DNA from: Brevibacterium paucivorans
Lineage (GTDB): Bacteria > Actinomycetota > Actinomycetes > Actinomycetales > Brevibacteriaceae
Reading direction: 5' to 3'
DNA: 64,000 bases
Assembly: GCF_016907735.1 (NCBI RefSeq)
Contig: NZ_JAFBCP010000001.1
Location: 1,922,001 to 1,986,000 of the forward strand
Part shown: piece after piece, positions 9,639 through 17,148 of the stretch
Layout of the letters: every line of letters begins with the position of its first letter
Position numbering within the stretch: the stretch's first letter is position 1
Position numbers and translations under genes: made by a program
The notes under the pieces: model-generated
Database searches by the model: none
Told to the model about the DNA's origin: nothing
Seen by the model: the letters and a program-made list of their open reading frames with translations, nothing else

Positions 9639-10031
9639 CTAGAGGGAGGGCCGTCCGCGCAACTTATCGAGTGCGCGGCGGTCCTTTTTCGTGGGCCGGC
9701 CCATGCCCTTGTCGCGGCGTGGTACGGGAGCGCGCAACAGTGGGCTGGGTTCGGGGGAGTTGTCCACGTAACATGCGCGCGCAACTGAGGCGGGACCTCG
9801 GGTAGCTAGAAACCCTTGAACCACTAAAATCCGGTCGATTCCGTGACGACGGATGTGTACTTCGTCGCCGATTTTGACCTTGTACGACGCCTTGACCTTT
9901 TCGCCGTCAACCCGCACGTGACCGCCCTTGATAACAGAGGCGGACAGGGTGCGGGTCTTGAAAACGCGCACCGCCCACAGCCACGAGTCGATGCGCTGCG
10001 ATCCGTGCGTGTCAAACGTGGGCTCAATCAT
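9639..10031 (-). CDS. hslR: S4-domain RNA-binding protein (HslR / Hsp15 family)
   Basis: 130 residues. Residues about 10–65 form an S4 RNA-binding domain (RIDSWLWAVRVFKTRT, VIKGGHVRVDGEKVKAS) followed by a basic tail. Hsp15 proteins bind stalled 50S subunits carrying nascent chains. Start choice is hard: ATGs at 10031 and 10043 both lack a ribosome binding site, so leaderless translation is possible. Convergent with the cytochrome b-like gene (15-nt gap), divergent from proS. Confidence 0.8.
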   Translation of the reverse strand: MIEPTFDTHGSQRIDSWLWAVRVFKTRTLSASVIKGGHVRVDGEKVKASYKVKIGDEVHIRRHGIDRILVVQGFLATRGPASVARACYVDNSPEPSPLLRAPVPRRDKGMGRPTKKDRRALDKLRGRPSL

Positions 10032-10115
10032 GCATTCGAGCATAGAACACCAGGTGGTAATCTGTGCCCAGGTCCGGTTTTGGCCTGTCAATGAGTTAAA
10101 TCAGGAGTTAGAGCT

Positions 10116-11945
10116 ATGCCCTTGCGGATGTCCACGCTTTTTGTGCGCACCCTCAAAGAAGAGCCTGCAGATGCAGACGTCAAGAGCCACAAGCTGTTGC
10201 ACCGTGCGTCCTACATTCGCCGTTCAGCTCCGGGAATCTACACGTGGTTGCCTCTGGGGCTGCGGGTGCTGGACAAGATCGAAGCTATTGTTCGCGATGA
10301 AATGAACAAGGCAGGGTCGCAGGAAGTTCACTTCCCTGCGCTGTTGCCTGCTGAGCCGTATGAAAAGTCCGGTCGCTGGGAAGCTTTTGGTGAAGGTATT
10401 TTCCGCCTCCAAGACCGCAAAAAGGCTGATTACCTTCTGGCTCCCACGCACGAAGAAGCCTTCACGCTTCTGGTCAAGGACCTGTACTCGTCGTACAAGG
10501 ATCTGCCGGCTAACCTGTACCAGATCCAGACAAAGTACCGTGATGAAGCCCGGCCACGCGCGGGGCTGTTGCGCGGGCGTGAGTTCATCATGAAGGACGC
10601 GTATTCGTTCGACATTGACGACGCGGGCTTGGACGTTGCGTACGAAAAAATGCGTAAGGCTTACATCAACGTGTACAACCGGCTTCAGTTGCCGTTCGTC
10701 ATGGTTGAAGCGACCCCTGGCGCTATGGGTGGTTCCGGTACCCACGAGTTCCTGTACCCGTCCGAGGTGGGTGAAGACACCTACGTGCGTACCGACGGCG
10801 GATATGCGGCAAACGTCGAAGCTGTCACCACGGTCGTGCCGGAAGATATCGACTACAGCGACGCCCCAGCTGCTCACGTCGAGGACAGCCCCGGGACCAC
10901 CACGATCGCTACTCTGGTGGAATTCGCTAACACGCACCACCCACGTGAGGACCGTCCGTGGACCGCTGCCGACACGCTGAAGAACGTCGTGTGTACAGTC
11001 GTTCACCCAGATGGGAAGCGCGAAGTCGTTGTCATCGGTTTGCCTGGTGACCGCGAAGTTGACCTGGGTCGCGCCGCCGGAACTGGCATGTTGGGGTCCG
11101 GCGAAGTCGATCTGGTGGCTGCAACCGATGAGGACCTGGAGAACCACCCTGGACTGGTGAAGGGCTTCATCGGGCCAGGTAACAGCCTGGATCAGGCCGT
11201 CCTGGGTCTCGAAGGCTCCACGAAGATCCGCTACTTGCTGGACCCGCGCGTGGTTAGCGGCACCCGCTGGATCACGGGTGCGAACGAACCGGACAAGCAC
11301 GTGTTTGACTTGGTTGCCGGCCGTGACTTTGTGGGTGATGAGTTTATTGAGGCCGCCGAGGTCGTCGCCGGTGACCCTGCCCCCGACGGTTCTGGTGAGC
11401 TTCAGCTGGCACGCGGTGTTGAAGTAGGTCAGATCTTCAAGCTTGGTACGCGGTACGCCGAGGCCCTGGGACTTTCTGTTTTAGATGAAAACGGAAAAGC
11501 CCGCGTGGTCACGATGGGTTCATATGGAATTGGTGTGTCGCGTGTTATGGCTTGCATTGCTGAAGAGCACGCGGATGACAAGGGACTTGTGTGGCCAGCT
11601 AACTTGGCGCCTGCCGATGTCCACATTGTTGCGACCGGAAAAGACGCCCAGGTCTTTGACGTGGCTGAAGAGCTGACGGCCCAAGTTGAAAAGGCCGGTT
11701 ACACGGTTCTTCTTGACGACCGTCCAAAGGTCAGCCCAGGTATGAAATTCGGTGACGCTGAACTCTTGGGTATGCCCACGGTCGTCGTCGTGGGACGTGG
11801 ACTCAAAGACGGCGTGGTCGAATTGCGTGACCGCGCCACCGGAGAAGCCACCAACCTGCCCGTTGAAACGGCCGGTCAGAAGATCATTGACGCAATCGCG
11901 CAGAAACTGGATGCGATCAACAGCATCGAACTGCTCGGACAGTAG
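10116..11945 (+). CDS. proS: Prolyl-tRNA synthetase
   Basis: Class II aminoacyl-tRNA synthetase of 609 residues that charges tRNA-Pro. Seen: N-terminal [19 protein letters not shown], motif 2 region ([17 protein letters not shown]), FIMKDAYSF, the bacterial insertion (editing) domain at about residues 225–400, motif 3 ([13 protein letters not shown]) and a C-terminal anticodon-binding domain. ATG at 10116 has AGGAG 8 nt upstream. Length fits the long bacterial type with editing domain. Confidence 0.96.
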   Translation: MPLRMSTLFVRTLKEEPADADVKSHKLLHRASYIRRSAPGIYTWLPLGLRVLDKIEAIVRDEMNKAGSQEVHFPALLPAEPYEKSGRWEAFGEGIFRLQDRKKADYLLAPTHEEAFTLLVKDLYSSYKDLPANLYQIQTKYRDEARPRAGLLRGREFIMKDAYSFDIDDAGLDVAYEKMRKAYINVYNRLQLPFVMVEATPGAMGGSGTHEFLYPSEVGEDTYVRTDGGYAANVEAVTTVVPEDIDYSDAPAAHVEDSPGTTTIATLVEFANTHHPREDRPWTAADTLKNVVCTVVHPDGKREVVVIGLPGDREVDLGRAAGTGMLGSGEVDLVAATDEDLENHPGLVKGFIGPGNSLDQAVLGLEGSTKIRYLLDPRVVSGTRWITGANEPDKHVFDLVAGRDFVGDEFIEAAEVVAGDPAPDGSGELQLARGVEVGQIFKLGTRYAEALGLSVLDENGKARVVTMGSYGIGVSRVMACIAEEHADDKGLVWPANLAPADVHIVATGKDAQVFDVAEELTAQVEKAGYTVLLDDRPKVSPGMKFGDAELLGMPTVVVVGRGLKDGVVELRDRATGEATNLPVETAGQKIIDAIAQKLDAINSIELLGQ

Positions 11946-11947
11946 AC

Positions 11948-12778
11948 ATGCTGACGGCGATCCTCAGCCAGCCAGGAGCTTTGGCCGTCGCACATGTCGA
12001 CCTAGACATCACGACAATTCTGCTTTTGGTGTTCGCCAGCGCGTTGGCTGGTTGGATCGATGCTGTTGTGGGTGGCGGTGGCCTGATTCAGCTACCGGCG
12101 CTTTTGTTAGTGCCGGGGATGACTCCGATTCAGGCTGTCGCCACCAATAAGATTGGTTCGATCTGTGGCACCACTGTTTCTGCCACCACATACTTGACCA
12201 AGGTGAAGGTCGATAAATCGGTCACGGTGCCGGGCGCGATTTTCGCGTTGATAGGTGCCGTGATGGGTGCGCTGGTTGCTTCCCAGATTCCGGAGAAAGC
12301 GTTTACGCCCATCATTCTGGTTGTGCTCATTGGGGTGGGTGTTTTTACGCTGGCGAAACCGTCGTTGGGAGCCGAAGCGCGTTTGCGATTTAGTGGACGG
12401 CCCCGCATGCATCACGGGGTGTCGTGGTTGATTGGTCTGCTAGTGGGCATGTACGACGGCGCGCTGGGTCCTGGGACGGGTTCGTTCTTAGTGATTGGCC
12501 TGGTCGCGGTTGTGGGGTTCAGTTTCTTGCAGGCTTCAGCGAGCGCAAAGGTGATGAACTGGGCCACCAACTTTGGGTCGCTGTTGTTCTTTATTCCAGC
12601 TGGTTTCGTGGTGTGGAAGGCCGGGCTCGCAGTGGCTGTGGGGAACGTGATTGGCGGGTTCTTTGGCGCCAAACTCGCGATTTCTAAAGGTTCCAAGTTT
12701 GTACGCGTGGTGTTCGTGGTGGTGGTGAGCGCCCTGGTGCTCAAGCTGGGTTTCGACATGATCCGCGAAACCCTGTAA
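11948..12778 (+). CDS. TSUP family (TauE/SafE) sulfite/anion exporter
   Basis: 276 residues, about eight membrane helices, two related halves. The signature AGWIDAVVGGGGLIQLPALL in the first half and GMYDGALGPGTGSF in the second mark the TSUP family, which moves sulfonates, sulfite or related anions. It follows proS by 2 nt. Its last 75 bases are duplicated at 17068–17142, about 4.3 kb away, at the far edge of a decayed island. Substrate unknown. Confidence 0.85.
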   Translation: MLTAILSQPGALAVAHVDLDITTILLLVFASALAGWIDAVVGGGGLIQLPALLLVPGMTPIQAVATNKIGSICGTTVSATTYLTKVKVDKSVTVPGAIFALIGAVMGALVASQIPEKAFTPIILVVLIGVGVFTLAKPSLGAEARLRFSGRPRMHHGVSWLIGLLVGMYDGALGPGTGSFLVIGLVAVVGFSFLQASASAKVMNWATNFGSLLFFIPAGFVVWKAGLAVAVGNVIGGFFGAKLAISKGSKFVRVVFVVVVSALVLKLGFDMIRETL

Positions 12779-12786
12779 CGGCTTCA
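12706..12786 (+). repeat. 81-bp direct repeat, copy A (3' end of the TSUP gene)
   Basis: Matches 17068–17148 with 5 differences. The four differences inside the coding part are all third-position synonymous changes (GTG/GTT, GTG/GTC, AAG/AAA, CGC/CGT). Together the copies bracket a 4.28-kb island. Confidence 0.9.
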
Positions 12787-12800
12787 AACGTCCGGGCGAA

Positions 12801-12860
12801 ACGGCGCAAAGCGAGCGAAACTGCGCAATATAATGCGCAGTTTCGCTCGCTTTGCGCCGT
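12801..12860. terminator. Perfect 27-bp inverted repeat, probable bidirectional terminator
   Basis: The arms 12801–12827 and 12834–12860 are perfectly complementary around the 6-nt loop ATATAA. It sits 22 nt after the TSUP stop and at the end of the minus-strand phosphohydrolase remnant. The stem is far longer than a normal terminator stem and there is no T-tract, so it may instead be a mobile inverted repeat or a protein site. Confidence 0.6.
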
Positions 12861-12959
12861 CTGGTCTTGAACTCACTAGCCGAAATGTGTTGGTGCCAAG
12901 AAGTTGCCTGCCCAGTTTGGACTTGACGTTGGAAGTGACGAGCACATTCATCGCCCGGC

Positions 12960-13226
12960 ATGGTTGGGGGTGCGAAAAACGGAGGGTCTTACGTAGTGGC
13001 CAGGTCAGCTCATAGCCATCGAGGCCGCGAGGTGGGTGAGACATCGGAACATTGATGAGACCGACTGTTAAGCCTTGTGCGTTCAACCACTCCCAGATCG
13101 TGTCGTAGCCGAAGTCGGGTGTTTCCAGAAGACGGTCACCGTAACCGGGGTCTTGCGTGTCGAAGAACTGATAAATGCCATGCCTCCGGGCTGGCGAGCG
13201 GTCATGAAGGATGCCCAACCGGGGGG
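12960..13226 (-). pseudogene. AP-superfamily phosphohydrolase, internal fragment
   Basis: The minus strand encodes the mid-part of an alkaline-phosphatase/nucleotide pyrophosphatase-like phosphohydrolase (COG3379-type). First PGWASFMTARQPG, then, after a one-base frameshift near 13190, RHGIYQFFDTQDPGYGDR and WLNAQGLTVGLINVPMSHPP, ending about LRKTLRFSHPQPC. The N-terminal part of the same gene lies at 14708–14880, and the last several hundred residues are missing. It is inactive as it stands. Confidence 0.7.
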
Positions 13227-13319
13227 CTCACACCGTAAGCAATATACGGTTCCCCTGCCGTTAGGCAGTTAGATAAAATCTCACGTGAAGAAAATCGGCA
13301 TGCTCTGTGCTTTCCATTT

Positions 13320-14513
13320 TCACCCCTGCTTTCTACCGGTGCTGGAAACAGTAAGGTGGGCGCCGCGCAGCGTGAAAAACATCCCGACAATCAATGAACC
13401 AGCCGCCACTACGAAACTCAAGGTAGTTGAGTTACTAAACACCATGGCGATAACCGCAGGGCCCATAATTTGCCCCAAGCTGTACCACGTCGTCAGGGAA
13501 GCCGCCGCAACTGGGCTCCCCGCTTTGAGACCCGCTTCAATAGTCAGCATCGTTACCCCCATGAAGGTAGCTCCGAACAAAGACGCCGACACAAACAAGA
13601 GACCGGGCCCAGAGCTGAAGACTGCCACGATAGCACCAGTAACCTGCAGGAAATAGCATCCAGCAAGCGCTTTGAAGGTTCCCACTCGGTTTGCCGCATA
13701 CGACCAAAACAACGGGGATGGAGCGGTGGCGCATCCAGCCACCAGCCACGTCGAGGCAGCGGCTGTTTGCCCGAAAACCGGCTGCGCTAGAACCACCAGA
13801 TATGTACCGATGATGATGTAGCCTGCGCCTTGGAAGAGATATCCAGCAGATAGCCACCGCAATGGTTCAAGCGAAGATTCCTGTCCTTGGTCACTTCGTG
13901 GCCGAGTAGAAGAATCGGAGCGATTCTCACGTATTGGCCAATTCCATGCAAGAAGCGAAAGTACTGCACTCACTGCTGCGCAGATAAGCCACAGTGCCCG
14001 CCATGAGATGGCGCTTCCCCCCATGAGGACAATTCCTCCGGAGATGAGGATGCCTAGCCCGACTCCTGCGTAAATTATTCCACCATCATGGGCTCGGCGT
14101 TTGACCACGGGAATATTCTGCGTCACCGAGACGAAGACTAAAGCTGAGATGGCACCAGCCCAAAAACGGACCGCTATTTGCCACCACGGTGAGCCGGAGA
14201 AAGCAACCGCCGCCAGAAGCACTGTCGTCAACACAAGGGCTGCCCTGTGTAACCTTCTAGAAATCGGCAACCACCCTCGGGAGGCCGCCAAAGAACCCAC
14301 AAAATACCCGGCGTAGTTTGAGGTGGCGATCCACGCGCTGGACTGTCCCGACCAGCCCAGGGAACCTACCATCAAAGGCAAAATGGGGGTATAAAAGAAT
14401 CTACCCAAGCCCATGGCTACTGCTAGGCCGGCGGTACCACGCGACACCAAAAGAGCATCCCGGTGGGTAGTTTCTGTCGCGGCGGAGTGAGCGTCTCCTT
14501 CAGGCTTCCCCAT
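13320..14513 (-). CDS. MFS transporter, YbfB/YjiJ family
   Basis: 397 residues, 12 predicted membrane helices. The first helix pair carries AVAMGLGRFFYTPILPLM, typical of YbfB/YjiJ-type major facilitator proteins. The ATG at 14513 (MGKPEG) has a strong AGGAGG 6 nt upstream and lies inside the 3' end of the preceding carboxymuconolactone-decarboxylase-like remnant, so the two were translationally coupled. It is the only long intact minus-strand gene of the island. Substrate unknown. Confidence 0.8.
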   Translation of the reverse strand: MGKPEGDAHSAATETTHRDALLVSRGTAGLAVAMGLGRFFYTPILPLMVGSLGWSGQSSAWIATSNYAGYFVGSLAASRGWLPISRRLHRAALVLTTVLLAAVAFSGSPWWQIAVRFWAGAISALVFVSVTQNIPVVKRRAHDGGIIYAGVGLGILISGGIVLMGGSAISWRALWLICAAVSAVLSLLAWNWPIRENRSDSSTRPRSDQGQESSLEPLRWLSAGYLFQGAGYIIIGTYLVVLAQPVFGQTAAASTWLVAGCATAPSPLFWSYAANRVGTFKALAGCYFLQVTGAIVAVFSSGPGLLFVSASLFGATFMGVTMLTIEAGLKAGSPVAAASLTTWYSLGQIMGPAVIAMVFSNSTTLSFVVAAGSLIVGMFFTLRGAHLTVSSTGRKQG

Positions 14514-14670
14514 TGTTTTCCTCCTGTGCAATGCCCTGGGCGATGTTTGCTCCTTCTACTGCAGCTGGCATTCCAGCGTATACCCCAGCATGGAGAATAG
14601 CTTCGATAATTTCTTCAAATGAGCACCCGTTGCGGCGCGCTCCTCTAATGTGTGTTGCGTGGTACCGCCG
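14500..14670 (-). pseudogene. Carboxymuconolactone decarboxylase-like protein, C-terminal remnant
   Basis: Residues HIRGARRNGCSFEEIIEAIL and HAGVYAGMPAAVEGANIAQG match the C-terminal helices of the carboxymuconolactone decarboxylase/AhpD-like family. The N-terminal part, including any catalytic Cys region, is missing: upstream of about 14670 the sequence changes and runs into a G9 tract at 14708–14716 that joins it to the phosphohydrolase fragment. Its stop overlaps the MFS start. Confidence 0.65.
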
Positions 14671-14707
14671 GCCTAGCAGCGGCAACGGCTGAACTGAATT
14701 CTTTGCT

Positions 14708-14880
14708 GGGGGGGGGCTGTGTGCACTGGCCACGTGGTTGCGCTCTCCCCGTACGCGGAAGTGCTAAGGAGCCGGGCCAGGTTTGGAAGGCGCCCAGCAG
14801 CTACGCCCCCTCTCAACGAAATCGAGGCTTCCCCCCCCATCGATGCCGAGAATTAGCGCGCGAGTGCTCTGGTTCGTCAT
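14708..14880 (-). pseudogene. AP-superfamily phosphohydrolase, N-terminal fragment
   Basis: Begins MTNQSTRALILGIDGG (ATG at 14880). If the poly-C tract at 14831–14838 (8 bases on the plus strand) had 7, the frame would continue as RLPNLARLLSTSAYGESATT and WPVHTAP, the normal N-terminus of this family. At HTAP the sequence enters a G9/C9 run and then unrelated DNA; the next residues of the family (GWASF) appear 1.48 kb away at about 13220. The ATG overlaps an upstream minus-strand stop (ATGA), which suggests it once stood inside an operon. Confidence 0.6.
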
Positions 14881-15000
14881 GCCTGCCCCCGAATACCCGT
14901 TGGTACTATCAGTGGTCGAAAACTGACTGTCTGGACATCATACTCCGATCCTCCTGGTTGGTCGCAATACCTTGCGATGAGGTAGTTCTGGATGATGAGT
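14877..15000 (-). pseudogene. Possible 3' remnant of an unidentified minus-strand gene
   Basis: A minus-strand frame ends GGSEYDVQTVSFRPLIVPTG and its TGA overlaps the ATG of the phosphohydrolase fragment. The coupling suggests it is the true C-terminus of a lost upstream operon gene whose body has been replaced by the glyoxalase segment. I do not recognise the family. Confidence 0.3.
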
Positions 15001-15050
15001 CCTGTCACGTTCCGCTCACCATTCCAAGCGGTGTATGGGATGCTAGGGAT

Positions 15051-15413
15051 ATGGCGATCACTCTCAACGGACTCCGCACAGTCGTATATCCAACCGACGA
15101 TCTCGCAGCGAGTAAAGCTTGCTGGTCGGAGTTGCTTGGCATGGATCCCTACTTTGACCAGCCGTTCTATGTCGGCTTCGAGGTGGGAGGCTATGAGTTG
15201 GCGTTGGACCCCGATGGTGATGTGAACGGTGGTCCTGTTGTTTACTGGGGCGTGGATGATATTGAAGACTGCCACGAGCGCCTCATCGCCAGCGGCGTTT
15301 CGTCGGTGGATGACGTTTCGGAGGTTGGCGACGGGATCCGTGTTGCTGTGGTCGGCTTGCCGGACGGTTCCAAGCTTGGACTCATTGAGAACCCTCATTT
15401 TAAGGTTTCCTGA
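15051..15413 (+). CDS. VOC-family (glyoxalase/bleomycin resistance-like) protein
   Basis: 120 residues with the βαβββ glyoxalase pattern: TVVYPTDDLAASKACWSELL, then YVGFEVGGYELALDP, YWGVDDIEDCHERL and a final LPDGSKLGLIENP. Likely a small dimeric metal-dependent or ligand-binding protein. ATG at 15051 is chosen because homology begins there; the open frame extends upstream to 14652 through non-coding sequence. It is the only plus-strand gene of the island and faces the oxidoreductase pseudogene. Confidence 0.75.
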   Translation: MAITLNGLRTVVYPTDDLAASKACWSELLGMDPYFDQPFYVGFEVGGYELALDPDGDVNGGPVVYWGVDDIEDCHERLIASGVSSVDDVSEVGDGIRVAVVGLPDGSKLGLIENPHFKVS

Positions 15414-15415
15414 AG

Positions 15416-16512
15416 TTATGGACTAGGAGCAGGCTGCCCGCCCATTAAGGAGATGTTCTCCGTTCCTATGTTGCAGCGGGGCTCCCGCTGCAACATAGGC
15501 TTGCTCCTGAGGTTCATTACTGCCCTCGCGTTGTGGGTCCAGCCGAACGGCCGGGGCACCCCTTGTCGCGCTTGATAGACCGCTGTGATCATGGCGTTGA
15601 CCTGCTCGGTGTACTCGGAACCGGTTTGGTTCTCGAAAGAGTGGACCGTCGAAGCGGTCCCATCTGCGAGAACCAGTCGTGGTGCTGATTCTCTGTTTGG
15701 ACTGAATCCGAAGGTGGTTTGTAGGTCCGCGGACCGTTGCGGTGTTGCGATTCGGAAGCGGGTGCAGTCATAAGTTACTTCGGAAGCCCAGGCCGTCGAG
15801 ATGCGAAGAACGCTTCCATCGGCAAAGTGGACTGTCAGCCTACCCGCCACCTCGACATCACGCGCGGACGACGCCGTCGCCATGTCTGTACTGCGACGCC
15901 ACCGCGCCGAGGCGCTGAGATTTGCCATTGGCGTCAGCTCGCATGTCACTCCGGTCATTGAAGCAGTAAACATTGCGTACGCGACATCAGCAAGGTGCCA
16001 GCCCAGATCTAGTAGTGCTCCTCCACCAGCAAATTTCCGGTCGGTGAACCAGCTATTTACACCGGGCACGCCCTCTCGGCGCTACCAGCTAGCTCCGATG
16101 TCGAATGGGCCAGGTCCGATGCTGTCCACCAGCAGGCGCACATCGGCGCGAAACACAGCCGACATCGCGGTCATGAGCACGGCGTCGGAGGACATCTGCT
16201 CTATTGCGGAGTCATACTCCGCAATGGCGAGACAGGAGGGCTTCTCTAGTAAATCAGAGCAGCCGCGGCGCGCCGCCTCTCTGGCGAGATGGCAGGGGGT
16301 ATGGCTTGGGGTTCCAACGATCACGATGTCCATAGGGGGGCCCAGAAATCCTCAATGCTGGACAGGCGGTCCAGCGCCCCGGCCACCCCGGCCGGGGCGT
16401 AGCGCGCCACTACTCGGGCCGCCGGATGCTGAGCGAGACGGGGTTCCCAGACCTCTCGATTCACCCAGCCATATCCCAGCAGGCCAACACGCAGGGGGAG
16501 TGGAGAGCTCAC
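15416..16512 (-). pseudogene. Gfo/Idh/MocA family oxidoreductase, disrupted
   Basis: NAD(P)-dependent oxidoreductase in pieces. From the GTG at 16512: Rossmann motif VGLLGYGWVNREVW, then a frameshift in a C-tract at 16335–16340 (6 bases; 7 restores the frame), then MDIVIVGTPSHTPCHLAREA and KPSCLA (the EKP-type catalytic segment), an in-frame TAG at 16082–16084, then SWFTDRKFAGGGALLDLGWH and the C-terminal domain. Two independent lesions make it a pseudogene. The C-terminus runs into a terminator hairpin and looks truncated. The GTG overlaps the preceding gene's TGA. Confidence 0.75.
15465..15499. terminator. 16-bp perfect hairpin between convergent genes
   Basis: Arms CCTATGTTGCAGCGGG and CCCGCTGCAACATAGG with loop GCT. 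It lies just after the glyoxalase stop (15413) and within the 3' end of the opposing oxidoreductase frame, so it probably stops transcription from both sides. Confidence 0.65.
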
Positions 16513-16850
16513 CTGCGCACTCGAGACACAAGGTCTCCCACGAGCTCCCCCACGAGCTGGATGGTTGGGAGCTCCGCCAGCAGAGTCTTGTGTGCTATCC
16601 ACAGCTCCCGGGCGGCAACATTCTCGGACTTCGGGCACATGCGGGCCATTTCGTCAACATTCAAATCCGGCCTCGGTCCGGACTGGAAAGGTCTTGGTCC
16701 GGTAGACGGGGGGGAAAGTCAACGCAGGCAGCGAGACCCGCGATCTTGAGCAACTCCACCAGGCGGTCCTGCTGTTCAGAGCTAAACGACTCATCGAGGG
16801 TGAACAAATGCACTAACGGGTGTGTGCCCCGTGGCATGCGCCTCGGGTCG
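16509..16850 (-). pseudogene. Unidentified gene remnant upstream of the oxidoreductase
   Basis: Minus-strand frame with residues HPLVHLFTLDESFSSEQQDR and LVELLKIAGLAACVDFPP, interrupted at a seven-base C-tract (16703–16709), then VDEMARMCPKSENVAARELW and LPTIQLVGELVGDLVSRV. One extra C would join both parts into one frame. Its TGA overlaps the GTG of the oxidoreductase pseudogene (GTGA), so it is a real former operon partner. I do not recognise the family. Confidence 0.4.
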
Positions 16851-16857
16851 AAAAGCC

Positions 16858-16894
16858 GTTTGGCTACAGTCGAATCTGTGGACTGTAGCTAAAC
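16858..16894. repeat. Inverted repeat 1 of a duplicated operator-like element
   Basis: Left arm GTTTGGCTACAGTC, right arm GACTGTAGCTAAAC, 9-nt centre; one G–T mismatch across 14 pairs. A second copy lies at 16944–16988. Both are just upstream of the minus-strand remnant gene, so they may be operator sites, or ends of a lost element. Confidence 0.55.
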
Positions 16895-16943
16895 TTCTCA
16901 GGATTACCTCCATTTAGTGACCTGCATCACCATTTAGGCGACT

Positions 16944-16988
16944 TTTGGCTACAGTCGACGTGCGAGTTGGGGCTCGGCTGTAGCTAAA
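16944..16988. repeat. Inverted repeat 2 of the duplicated operator-like element
   Basis: Left arm TTTGGCTACAGTCG, right arm CGGCTGTAGCTAAA, 17-nt centre. The arm sequences are the same as in the copy at 16858–16894, in the same order. The surrounding 16895–17067 shows no gene. Confidence 0.5.
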
Positions 16989-17067
16989 CGAATCGAAAGC
17001 CAGCCCGTCCCGAGGTGTCAGAAAGTTACGTTGCATGCATGGCTTGGTGCGAAGGAGCATCGGCAAT

Positions 17068-17148
17068 CGTGGTGTTCGTGGTTGTGGTCAGCGCCCTGGT
17101 GCTCAAACTGGGTTTCGACATGATCCGTGAAACCCTGTAACGGCCTCA
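17068..17148 (+). repeat. 81-bp direct repeat, copy B (displaced TSUP 3' end)
   Basis: Encodes the last 24 codons of the TSUP transporter (VLKLGFDMIRETL then TAA) without the rest of the gene. It ends inside the stop codon region of the convergent phosphotransferase gene. This is probably the ancestral TSUP–phosphotransferase junction, separated from its gene by the island. The right half of the island (16513–17067) contains only remnants and repeats. Confidence 0.85.

Noticed and set aside
10224-11300. 358-codon minus-strand frame opposite proS
   Set aside because: Antisense shadow of a complete prolyl-tRNA synthetase gene.
13227-14707. The CMD–MFS module as an insertion sequence
   Set aside because: No transposase and no convincing terminal inverted repeats were found; the small hairpins at one end are not enough.
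15801-16892. 363-codon plus-strand open frame across the island
   Set aside because: It lies antisense to the oxidoreductase pseudogene and unidentified remnant, both of which have recognisable or coupled frames; its own sequence is unlike a protein.
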